Shown here: in pieces, positions 13,726 to 25,258 of the stretch | How positions within the stretch are numbered: the stretch's first letter is position 1 | Layout of the letters: each line of letters opens with the position of its first letter | Assembly: GCA_003254925.1 (NCBI GenBank) | Contig: QANZ01037815.1 | Location: forward strand, 136,525-200,524 | Direction of reading: 5' to 3' | DNA from: Chamaecrista fasciculata | Lineage: Eukaryota; Streptophyta; Magnoliopsida; Fabales; Fabaceae | Length of the DNA: 64,000 nucleotides | Translations under genes and position numbers: made by a program | Notes under the pieces: generated by a model | What the model was told of the DNA's origin: nothing | The model's database searches: none | What the model saw: only the letters and a program-made list of their open reading frames with translations

Positions 13726-14007
13726 ATTTATTTATATGTGCATCAACATCACTACATATCAGAGAATCACTGGCAACCTGGCGTCCCATGCACGATCTTA
13801 TTTTATTTATTTATCTATGTTACGTTGAAATGAAAATTCCCATGTTATTCTAACTTCTCAGGACAAAGATTCCTTCGTCCCAATTTCGAAATATCTTTTC
13901 CTCTTTGAATCATATTCGTTTGTTCAACGAGCATAATATATGTATCAGATTCCAATAATAAAAACGTTACTTACACGAGTTCATAACTTTGAATTAATGA
14001 CATTAGG

Positions 14008-15374
14008 GTCTGTTTGGTATTCATTATCTTTTCATTATTTCCATTTTCATTACATAACTTCATCTACAGTGTTATATGGGTGTTTGTTTTGTAATTATAA
14101 AATCATTACAAAAATATCATTTCATTACAAACTCATTTCATTACATATTTCATATCCAATTACTAACATACCCCTACTCAAATACCTATAATTACCTATA
14201 CTCTAATACAAATATAAAAAAACTATTTAGCAAAATAGTAATTTTCAATACCCTCATTTATTACACTTACAACTTTCTCTCTCCACTCATCATTTTTTCT
14301 TTTTTCTTCCTCTTTTTCTTATTCACCCCCTCTCTCTCACATATATATTTTATAATTAATATATATATATATATACATTTCGGCCAAAAATATATATATA
14401 TATATATATTATAATAATATAATGTGTATATATATTTTAACATATATATATATGCCACACACTCACGTATTCATATATATAATATAATAATATATAAATA
14501 TTTTTTATTTTATAAATATATTATATTATACTATATATAATTTATAATTTATATTAATTTAAAATAAAATAATTCAACTCATGTTATTTACATTTTAGTC
14601 CATGATATAAAATATATAATTCAGACGCCAAAAATATACATTTTGGTCTCTCCTCCAGTATATATATGGGTATACGAGAGAGGCAGATAGTGGAAGAAGA
14701 GTGGATGGTGCGATGTGCTCATGCGTGAAGATCAACGGTCATATTATTACCCGCAAAAAGACAAACCGTTTTGATTAATATATAATTTTTGGTCCCACAT
14801 TTTTTTCGTGGATAACATTTTGGTCCTTCAATTTATTTTTTGGAGGAAAGTTTGCAATATAGAAACCCAATCGTTGATGAATGCAATTTTTTACGGGTTA
14901 AGAGATATATTTCACTTTCGTAAGGACTGATTCGTTCAATTTATATAAAATCATAGACCAAATGGTAGGTTTTCAAACATTTTCATGTTATTTACATTTT
15001 GGTCCTTTCATTTCATTACATAATACTACTCCAACCTTCATTACAAATATTCACATCTAGCACAAATTCTGAGACAATTTCATTACCATTTCATTTCATA
15101 ACCACCACAACTAAAAAGTCAAAATATTATTTTTTTAGTTCTATCTATTTCCATTATCAATTATCAATTCTACCCCTATACAATTTAAAAAAACCCATAT
15201 ATTTATTTCAACCAACCACAATCATTGCATACCCTTTTTCATAATTTCACATCCTATTTTTTTCATTTCATCTCAAACTAATCCAAACACCATTTTCATT
15301 ACGTAATTTTCTCATTACCATTTCATTACATAAAATCATCATTTCATTACCTACTTCTAATTCAAACACACCCT
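14008..15374. mobile_element. Non-autonomous DNA element with TIR GGGTCTGTTTGG
   Basis: The left end reads GGGTCTGTTTGGTATTCATT; the right end, reversed, reads GGGTGTGTTTGAATTAGAAG, and both arms continue with related ATTTCATTACATAA-type sequence for about 200 bp. TA flanks both ends. The interior is simple (TA)n and AT-rich sequence with no transposase. A left-half relative lies at 57591-57949. Superfamily is not certain; the TA flank is too short to decide. Confidence 0.7.
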
Positions 15375-15535
15375 AAATCATCTAATACTGAAGGAATAAG
15401 TTCCTTGTCATTTACAAAACTAACTACGTACACTGTCCTATAGAATATGCAGTGTTCAAATCAGTAAAACCTAATAATTAAAAAAAATATTGACATGTAC
15501 GCGTAAACCATAAAAAATAATCGACATACATTGAT

Positions 15536-15789
15536 GGGTTAGACTATAATGCAAAGTTTGATTCTTGACATGGGATGTAATGGGTGATGAGCTAATAAGA
15601 TAATGACACATGGAAAAATTAGTTATATGTAACTAGTGGTGTGACTTCATACACATTTTTGATTGGTTAAAAAAATTATTATTTTTTTTTATTATTTTTC
15701 AGCATTAAATTACATCAATGGCTATAATTATGTCACATCAGCAATTACATCCCATGTCAAGAATCAAACTTTTCATCTTAGATTAACTC
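15536..15789. mobile_element. MITE copy 1 of a tandem pair
   Basis: Terminal inverted repeats of about 45 bp (GGGTTAGACTATAATGCAAA at left) enclose about 165 bp of AT-rich DNA. Closely related to 15807-16048 and 24678-24932. No coding capacity. Confidence 0.75.
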
Positions 15790-15806
15790 TATACTATATA
15801 TATAAG

Positions 15807-16048
15807 GGGTGAGTCTATAATGCAAAGTTTGATTTTTGACATGGGATGCAATGAGTTATGAGCCAATAATATAATGACACGTGGAAGAGCTAGTTATGAT
15901 GTGACTCCATACACAATTTTGATTAGTTGAAAAAATTATTATTATTTTTATTATTTTTCAACATTAAATTATATTCATGGCTATAATTATACCACATCAG
16001 CAATTACATCCCATGTCAATAATCAAACTTTGCATCTTAGACTCACCC
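15807..16048. mobile_element. MITE copy 2 of a tandem pair
   Basis: Begins GGGTGAGTCTATAATGCAAA and ends with its inverted counterpart GACTCACCC. It lies in the same orientation as copy 1, 17 bp away. A third copy occurs inverted at 24678-24932, so the family is dispersed rather than a local duplication only. Confidence 0.78.
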
Positions 16049-18563
16049 ATAGATTAGCAAGTAAATTACAATATGTTTTATGCTAAGGAAATTCTCCTAT
16101 ATCTATACTATATTATATGGCTAAACGCCTTTATGGTTAGTCAAAAATAATGAATTAAAAAATTAAAAAAGAAAAAAAAATCACCACTCTCTCTCCCCAC
16201 CCACTCTCCCCACTTCTTTAGAAAAATAAATGAATTAAAAAAATGCAAAAAATAATTAAAAATTAAAAAATGCCACCACTCTCTCCCCACTCACTCTCCC
16301 CAAATGAAGTAATTTCAAATTGATTCTAAATATTTTATTTATTTTAGATGAGTCTTACATATTTTTATAATCTCAAATTGATTTTAAACTTACTCTTTTA
16401 TTAATATAAAAATCAATTCAAAAGCGTATCCGTTACTATATGATAAGGGGATAATTGCATTGGGTTGTGGTGCGGTCCATCCATAATATATGGTATTGAT
16501 GGAGATAAGGGAGAATATAAAATCAGGGTCTACACTATCACCTTTTTTTATTTATTTATTAAAACATAATGTATCACTTGTAATTACTGGTTTCAATGTT
16601 TGAACTTTGAAGGGAGGGCCATGCATGTTATTATACGAAATAGTGTGTTTGAGTAATTTGGATTCTTTACACTATTTTCTTTCTTTATTTTATTTTTTTT
16701 CTCTCAACACTACACGTATAATACACTGTATACACTATAGAAAATATAGTGTATACACTATAGAAAATATAAATTAATGTTTTCTCATCAATATGATCCA
16801 AACCATAATCTCACTTCACTTGTAATGTCATGTCAGGATATTACTGTGGAATGATTAGGAAGCTGGAAGCAATTTAGCAGAGTTAAAAGTTAAAAGCATG
16901 CCTTGTATCAAGTATAACGAGCTAGTAATACTGAAATTATTAATAGTTGATATATAGATGGAAAATATAATGTAATTTCAAACAATGAGTTAAGTAATAT
17001 TTGGGGTTTCATGATTACACAATAAAAGAATGTTAGCATAGGCAAATATGGTATGAGAAGAAGGAGATAGGCGAGGGGTGGATTGGTAAATTAATGGGGT
17101 GGGCTAACTCTGCTTCTCCTAAGATTTAAGGATAAGGAGGAGATGAATGAATGATGGAATTTTGACAAAAAAAATAAAAGAATGAATGATGGGATAATTC
17201 ATAATATATGAGTTGAGAGAGAGAGAGAGGGAGTGACGAAAATGGTGAAGGAGATTGATTGAAATCAGGGAGGTACACGTGTACGATACACGCCCGTGAT
17301 TGAAGCACGACACACGAGGAGGGTAAGGGCTTTTCTGAAACAAAAGAAAATAAAATTCACGCAACGGTCAAAAACTCAAAACTCAAAACTCAAAACAAAA
17401 GGAATCCAAGGCGAATCCTGGAAATGAGTGACCACTCAACTCTAGTCTCTAGTTGAATGCATGAATATCATATTCATATAATATGGCATTGCTTCGTCCT
17501 TCCGAATTAGCTTGTAATTAGTTGCAGTCAATTTGAATACTAATTCTATTCTTACGGCGCTAGCTACTAATACTATTTCGTTTATTTAATAATGACTTTC
17601 TTTCATCCATGGAAATTTAATAATTTATTTAACAACAACAATGAATATATACATACTATAGTGTTGATCCATTGACGCACGTGAATATGTCAAGATAAGA
17701 GGAGAGAGAGCTTCCACCACATTCCTCGATCTCTCTCACTCTCACATGACCTACAGCTTCAGCTACGTTTCCCTTTAATTTGTTTATTGACTACAAACAA
17801 ACAAAAACACATCTTACTCCTTATGCTCATCAATTTACTATTCTATATCTACTCCGATCCATTTAATTAAAATCATCGCCTAAATTTGCTATACTAAAAT
17901 TGTAGAGATCAGAAAACATCAAGTTCTTATTCTAATAAATTTATATTAAGTTGCCAACTTATATATTATTCATCTTGGTGTCTTGTAGATGGAGAGGGGC
18001 AAAATAAAAGAAAAAGTAGAAAACATACATAGGACGAGGGCTTATGCGGTATCATCTGCTAAAGCAATCAGCCAATCACCATGAACTGGGTACACATTCA
18101 TGTTATCACATGCCGCTCTGCAAAACTTTAAAACATATATTTTTATAAATACACGTTAATTTGAAGAAATTATAAGTAATTTTTGCTAACCATTTTGTCT
18201 AAAATGGCTTTTTCTTAACGATAACTTCCACTTACAAATATTCCATGCAGAGGTAAACAAATTACACGTTAGATTGAGGGACATATAAGTTTAAGTCTTG
18301 GAGTTAATATTATTGAAAAAAATTTAATTATTTACTCTTACTATGAATATAAATAAAATTAATTTTTGCCTAAATTATTACACGGATATAAATAAGAAAA
18401 ACTTATGATTATATCAAAAATATTATACGGACTTTCCATAACAACTATATATGTGGTTTGACCCAATTTCATATCACTGCTGTGTAGTTTGGCCCGAATA
18501 TAGGCCCTTTTTTTTTTCTTTTGGAGTCAAAATATAGGCTTCTGGGCTTTGGCTAAAATATTT
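16049..18563. other. Intergenic DNA, short duplications only
   Basis: About 16135-16310 holds an imperfect duplication of a roughly 90-bp unit ending in CACTCTCTCCCC-type words. Near 16733-16770 a 22-bp unit containing ACACTATAGAAAATATA is repeated twice. The remainder is AT-rich with no gene-like frame, promoter or RNA gene that I can support. Confidence 0.5.
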
Positions 18564-19922
18564 GGGTAAAATATAAAAAACGTACCTGTGGTTGACCTGA
18601 TTTCAGATCACTGTTGTGTAATTTAAAACGTCTTATTTTGGGTACCTGAGATATGTGCTGTTTAGCAACTAGGGTATATATTTTTTGTTCCGTTAATTTT
18701 AATAGAAGATGCTGATGTGACGCAATCTTAGCCGTCGAGTTCAAATGTATCTTAGCCGTTGATTTCTGTTGCATCTTAACCGTTGGTTTCTCTTGCATCT
18801 TAGTCGTTGATTTCCACTCTAAGGTTAAAATCTCATTTTTAGTTTTCAAACTATGGAATAAGTTTCACTTTGGCCATAAAGCTATTTTTTATTTCGTTTT
18901 TGTTCTCAAACTTTCACATTTTTTTCTGTTTTGATCTCCAAAATGTGATTTTATCGCAATTTTAACTGTTATTCTTAGTTCAACCACAAATTTATCTCCA
19001 AAATGTAATTTTATCCCTGGCCCATTCTTATCTCATTATTCTCAACATCCCCCTCTTTTTCATCATTTTGGTCCCAAATCATCAAAATGATTAGGCACAC
19101 CCTTGTCCCATGTTCGAAACCCAAATGAAGCTTTTGTGCAAAAATTTATTTATTTTATTTTTAATAGTTGCTGGGACCAAAACGAAAATAGACCAAAGAG
19201 GAAGGACCAAATTGCAAACTGAGCAAACTAGGGAGGATCGAAAAAGCAAAATGAGCCAAAAAAAGGTCATCATTGACCCGGCGAAAAACCCGACGGGAAA
19301 CACCGTTTCCGGCTGATCAAGAACCGGTTGGAATCGTCTCATGAAGACGAAGAGATCTGTCATCATTTCCGGCTTCCTAAAAGTGCTGGATCGAAATCAA
19401 GAAATTCAAGAACTCAAGAACGTCGAAATTTTTAATCCGGCGAAAAACACGATTTCAGGTGGCAAAAAAATGACCAAAAGAATCGGAATGTGACGATTTT
19501 GAAGTTTCCAAAATCAATTTTATGATTTGCTTCCAGATTTTGACGAAAAATCGAAGAAAACATTGATATATAATATGAGTGTGAGAAGTTCACCGTTTCC
19601 AGAAATTCAAAGCATGATACCTGGCGGCGGCGGTCCGAAGAAGAAGAAGAAGAGAGAAATGGAAATGGAGACGAAGGAGGATGAAAGTTTCAGGATCAAA
19701 ATGAAATAAAAAATAGTTTTAGGACCAAAATGAAACTTATCTAATAGTTCGTGGACCAAAATTTAATTTTTCATTGAATCACAGACTTATTCCGTCTAAA
19801 TTTTAAGGAAAAAAAAAGTTGAAGTGCCAAAACACACAGGTACCCAAAGTGAGACGTTTTAAACCACACAACAATGATGTGAAATCGGGTCAAATCACAG
19901 GTACTTTTTTTGAATTTTACCC
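18564..19922. mobile_element. Mutator-like non-autonomous element, 1359 bp, 9-bp target duplication
   Basis: Long terminal inverted repeats start GGGTAAAATATAAAAAACGTACCTG at left and mirror it at right (ending AATTTTACCC). Both flanks carry the identical 9-mer AAAATATTT (18555-18563 and 19923-19931), the target-duplication length of the Mutator superfamily. The interior has further inverted segments and a GC-richer section (about 19150-19690) with repeated CCGGCGAAAAAC words, but no transposase frame. Confidence 0.88.
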
Positions 19923-21224
19923 AAAATATTTTTATATAGTCACAAGGTTTTATTTTTAAGGCTAAAGTGTACTTTTGGTCCCATAATTTTGGTAAAAAAT
20001 TTAATTTGGTCTTATAACTTTTTTTGTTACAATTTTGGTCCCATAACTTTTGAAAACGTCTCACCTTTAGTCTGAACCTGATTTCCATCCATTATCTGCC
20101 GTGAAATCCACTTCACCCATATTTATCACGTCATCATTCAGCTCAATAGTGTTTCATAGACTAAAATTGATCAGTTTACGATTTTTTATTTACATAATAC
20201 ACTAAGATATATTATGTATCCCAATACCTAACAAATTTTCTTATTTTCCCAAATAGGATACGCATATGACACACACGATTTTAATATTTAAATTTTTCTA
20301 CAAAACCGTGTTTTGCAAATACAATTTCAGCATTGACATTATCACATCAGTACTGAAAATCGTGCCCCTAGGCACGACTTCAGGACTCACAAATGCCAGC
20401 CCTTGAAATCATGGGCCTCCCCCAATATATATAATATAATATACATGTATATATAATATATATGTAATATATTATATATATATATATATTATAAAATAGT
20501 ATTTAATAAAATTTTTTAATAATAGTATTTTTATAATTGTTTAAGTTAATTAATTTTATTCAAACCCCAACACTTATTTAAGCGATCTAATGAGTTAACT
20601 ACTAGACTAACAAGCTTGGTTTGTGTATTACTTGTGACTAAATAACTCTATTTACTCTTATTTTTAAGTGTTCAATATTTGTTATGTGTACTCTATTCAC
20701 CTAAAATTTTGTAGTTGTGATTAAAGAACAAGTGACGAATATATACATATAATTTTTTTAAAATTTGTTATGGTTAAAATTACTAAATAACTCCAAAAGG
20801 GTACCAAAGTGTTAACGGAGAATAACACATGGTACCAAAGTGTCACTTTTTAAACCACATGGTATCAAAGTGAAATATGACCAAACCACAGGGTACCAAA
20901 GTGTAATTTACCCTTAATTTTATTACATTAGAAATAAATTTTCTTTCAACCTCATAAAGTATTAAAATTTTATGAAATAATTGTGTTACGCATCTGAAAT
21001 CGTGTCATATTTCTCTTTGGTACCATGTGTTATGTAATAATGTCAGTATTGAAATTGTGTCCGCAGGGCACGATTTTGTAGAAAAATTTAAATATTAAAA
21101 CCGTGTGTGTCAAATGCGTAACACATTTAGAAAAATAAAAAAATTTGTTAGATATTGAGATAAATAATATGGCTTTTTGACCAACATATATTTTAAAACA
21201 TAAATATTTACTAAATAATATTTA
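19923..21224. repeat. Inverted-repeat fragments of several DNA elements
   Basis: About 20195-20345 and 21035-21175 are inverted copies of one sequence containing ACACACGATTTTAATATTTAAA; a third copy lies at about 22305-22480. Within, 20797-20915 is a detached right arm (ending GTAATTTACCC) of the ACTTTGGTACC family seen complete at 58603-59027. The left part (about 19965-20100) looks like another element end rich in TTTTGGTCCCATAA. I could not assign complete boundaries. Confidence 0.5.
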
Positions 21225-22213
21225 TTATAAAAATATTTACTAATATATATTTTATTTTGCGGCGGAACTGTCCTTTTTTATTTTGCCGCAACTTGTGACA
21301 AACATGTTTTGTACACAAGTCGCTATCGGTGGTAGCGACTTGTGTGCAAAATATGAATATGCCGCAAGTCGCTACCACCAGTAGCGACTTGCGGCACATT
21401 CATATTTGTTTCCATGCTGCCCAAAGTGAAACTACAAGATGATACACAATAGTTTTGACTTTCTTGCACATGGATATATCATTTAGGACCTAAATTAAAT
21501 TTCATAAAAACATTCAAGAGCAAAATGTTATTTAATCCAAAGCAAAGTGCTTTGCTCTACAGTGTGGTCCACATTGTAAAAGCGTGTTCCACCTTGTTTT
21601 GAACAAAATTGATTTTGCAAATCCATTTATTTTACACAGGATGTAAAACGCAACAGCAGTAACAACACCACGATTCACCCAACTAGCCAAACAAATCATC
21701 AGCATACAAACGAAACTGAGAAATGAGCAACAAAATCAATGAAACTGAGAGTTTCTTTGTTGGCGCCTCCTTCGTCGTCCGCCACAGGTTAGAGTTTTTG
21801 ATTTCGATCTGAAAGAGAGAGAAGAGGTAAATGAATAGATTTGCAAAACCAGTTTTGTTCAAAACAAAACCGTGGTTGAGGATGGCTTTGCAAGGTGGAA
21901 CAAGCTTTTACGATGTGGACCACAGTTTAGAGCAAAACTGCTTTGGATTAAATCCTGAATGTTTTTATGAAATTTAATTTAGGTCCTAGATGATATATCC
22001 ATGTGCAAAAAGGTCAAAACTATTGTGTATCATCTTGTAGTTTTCACTTTTGATAGCATGGAAGCAAATATGAATGTGCCGCAAGTCTCTATCGGTGGTA
22101 GCGACTTGTGTACAAAACATGTTTGCCACAAGTCGCTACAGGTGGTAGCGACTTGCGGCAAAATAAAAAAAGTACATTTTCGCCGCAAAACAAAATATAT
22201 ATTAGTAAATAAT
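21225..22213. mobile_element. Foldback element with ~370-bp arms and four embedded hairpins
   Basis: The sequence from about 21225 to 21640 recurs inverted at about 21830-22213, leaving a short unique centre. Arms begin TATTTACTAATATATATTTT. Each arm holds two small hairpins with a common stem, AAGTCGCTA..TAGCGACTT; the best, 21361-21395, has a perfect 14-bp stem (GCCGCAAGTCGCTA) and a 7-nt loop, and 21313-21345 has a 13-bp stem. No coding capacity. Family not identified. Confidence 0.7.
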
Positions 22214-22894
22214 ATATCGTAGTATATTATTAAATTTTATAAAATACTATTATATAATATGTTATATATATATTGGGGAGGCCGTTGAAAAGGGTTGACA
22301 TTTGACAGTTGTGATAATGTCAATATTGAACTCGTGTTTGCAAGGCACGATTTTGTAAAAAAAGTTTAAATATTAAAATCGTGTGTGTTAAATGCGTATT
22401 TCATTTAAAGAAAAAAAAATTATTGAGTATTGAAATACATAATATATCTTTATGTAAATAAAAAAATCTCAGTTTACTCAAATTTTCAACTTACTACTAA
22501 TTTTCCAAACCCAAAAAAAGTATGCTTGTGGAATTAGATTGGTTGATCCGTAGATATTTGCAATTGCACAGACATGGATGGCCTCGTGTCAGTGTCGGTG
22601 ACCTGCTGGCTGCTGCATTTTCAGGTCAATTATTCAAGATGACATTCAGTCATTCACACTCCTATTCTCAAACATGAGCTGTGCTTAACTCTTTTTCTCG
22701 TAAAAGCTTCCCACTTCTACGCCATTCTTTGCTTTCAAGAGGGATCATTTTAATAAAAGCTTATTTTGTATCAATACCCTTTGGTTTGGGCTTTTCATTT
22801 CTTTTCAGGTTATGGTTATTTATTTATTTAGCTATTATTGTAACGTGTTTCTTCTTCTGTTGCCTTTGGGTTTGAGGCTCAAATTGACGTTGGG

Positions 22895-24677
22895 AACACT
22901 CCTGTTTGGTAACTTGTAAGTTCAATCCAATCTCAATCCAATCTCAACCTATGAGATGAGATGAGATGATGTTGAAATTAGGATGAGATGAAGTGTTTGG
23001 ATGGTTTGAGAAAAAATGATGTATAATAGGGTGTGAAATTATATAAAAGGGTATGTAATGATTGTGGTTGGTTGAAATATGATTATGGATTTTTTTAATT
23101 TGTATAGGGGTAGAAATGGTATGAAATAATGATGTTGAGATTGAGATTGAGATGAGATGATAGGTGTTTGGGTGGGGTTTGACTGGGGTTTGACTGGGGT
23201 TTGACTGGGATGATATTTGGATGAGATGCTCTTGGAAAGCGTGATTTCTCAATCCTATAGGATGATGGATTTTGGTCCATCCTATTGGATGAGATTATGG
23301 GGCAAAATGAAAATAACATTAAAATTCTTTTGAGAATGCAATTTAGTCCATAAATTTGTATCCGGCCAATTAATCAATCCCTAACATGTGTGAGTGATAA
23401 TTCAAAGCTCGTAGAGAATCCCAGCCATGAATAATGGGGCACATTTATGAATTTGAATATAAAGAAAATAATAAGTAATATTTTGGGGACTAGAATGCAA
23501 ATAACATGAAAAGTATTGTAAACATAAAATTTGGTCCATAACATTGTATCGTCCAAAGAATCGGTCCTTAATATCTGTACTCGGGGCTCGAACAAAGCTT
23601 GTACCGTCAACAATCGGGTATATTTTTTATTTGCAAGGTGCAAAAAATAACAAACAATATCGTGGGACCAGAATGCAAGTAATATGGAAATGATTGTAAA
23701 TGTACAATTTGGTCCATAACTTTGTAATTTCCCAACAAAACAACATTGCAATTTTTTTGCTACCCATGATTCGAACCAGAAAAATAACAAACACATGGAA
23801 ACTTGTGTATTTTCCCAACAAAAAAATAACCGTTATTTCTCCATTATCCATAGCGCATAATCATCGGATGAATTTGGACACGAATTTAGAACAACAAATA
23901 GTTTGAGGACCAAAATCAAACTATTTTCATAGTTTGAGAAAAAAACTAAACATAAAATAGTTTTACTAGCCAAGGAAATTGAGCTCATAGTTTGAGGACT
24001 AAAATGCCTATAAAAGTGAAGATAAGTAATTTTTTTCTCTTTTTTAAAAAAATACAGTAAATAGAATAGAAGATTGTAACTTAAAAAATAATTTAGGGAT
24101 TCAATTGTATTTTTACTCAAAAGAAATAGAGAAATGTTGGGACTAAAAAAAACAACATTACAAATAGACAAAAACATCTTTGTTTAATTAAATTAATATA
24201 AATTATATATATATAATATAAATATAATATATATATATATATATATATGAGGGAGAGAGAGGGAGTGGGTAGGTGGGTGTGTGAGAGATAGAGAGAAAAG
24301 GAGAGAGAGAAGTTTGTGTGTGTTTGTGAGTGAGTGAGAGGGAGAAAAAAAAAATTAATAAGAAATGATGGAGAGAGAGAAAATTATAAGTGTAATAAAT
24401 GAGGGTATGTAAAATTACTATTTTGTCTAATTATCTTTTTTATATTTGTATTAGAGTGTAGGTAAATATAGGTATATAAATAGGGGTAGATTAGTAAATG
24501 TATGATAAATGAGATGATGATTTGGATGAGATGATGATTTGGATGAGATGAGATGAGATTATGTGCCAGACAAACACCCAAACTGGACTGTTCATCTAAT
24601 TTTAGGTTGAGATTAGGATTAGAATGGGATGAGTTTGGGATGAGTTTGGGATGCCTCATCCCCAAACAGCCCTTCGA
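22895..24677. mobile_element. Probable non-autonomous DNA element with GAGATGAGATGAG ends
   Basis: The left region (CTCCTGTTTGG followed by CCAATCTCAACC/ATGAGATGAG words) and the right region, reversed (GGGCTGTTTGGGGATGAGG), look like diverged inverted ends of one element of the xGTTTGG type. Termini are imprecise and I found no convincing target duplication. Its middle contains a tandem array (23340-23890) and a (TA)n stretch near 24230. Confidence 0.5.
23338..23890. repeat. Tandem array of diverged ~180-bp units
   Basis: The phrase AATTTGGTCCATAAC(A/T)TTGTA recurs at about 23340, 23528 and 23706 (spacings about 188 and 178 bp), and surrounding words (GAATGCAA.TAA.ATG.AAA..ATTGTAAA) recur in step. 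This gives two full units and a partial third. No gene. Confidence 0.6.
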
Positions 24678-24932
24678 GGGTTAGTCTAAGATACAAAGTT
24701 TGATTTTTGACATGAGATGTAATTGTTGATGTGACATAATTATAACCATTAATGAAATTTAATGTTGAAAAATAATAAAATAATAATAATAATTTTGTTA
24801 ACTAATCAAAACTGTCTATGGAGCCACACCATGAGTTACATACAACTAAATTTTCCACGTGTCATTATTTTATTGGCTCATGACCCATTGCATCTCATGT
24901 TAAGAATCAAACTTTGCATTATAGACTCACTC
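24678..24932. mobile_element. MITE, inverted relative of the 15.5-16.0 kb pair
   Basis: Starts GGGTTAGTCTAAGATACAAA and ends with the inverted form (TTTGCATTATAGACTCACTC). The interior matches the other two copies in reverse orientation. About 255 bp, non-coding. Confidence 0.75.
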
Positions 24933-25258
24933 ATGTAAACAAATGGACCCAGCACCAGAAAACTTTCAGATTTGGTTGAGATTCTGCTGTATTAGCCTGG
25001 CTTATTACGTTATAGTAAAAGAGAATACAAACTCTTCATTTGATTTCATCTATACCATCCTGTGGGGTCTCTGTGTTTATATCTTTATATCGTTGTTATC
25101 AATTTACTTAAGAGTGGTGATCCTAATGGGTCAGCTCTCATCATGACTCATGAATGCATAATCTTTGCAAAAAGATTACCCAGAAAGAATCAAAATAAAA
25201 CGTAATTGGTGGCACCGCATTAAAAAGGCCATATTTTTCAAGTCTTTGGAGATTAGCT

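Noticed and set aside
14076-14458. Long Tyr/Ile-rich frames on both strands
   Set aside because: Products of (TA)n simple repeats inside a non-coding element.
16102-16130. Helitron 5' end (A|TCTATACTATATTATATGG)
   Set aside because: Resembles the 5' end of the mini-Helitron, but no hairpin plus CTRR-T terminus was found downstream.
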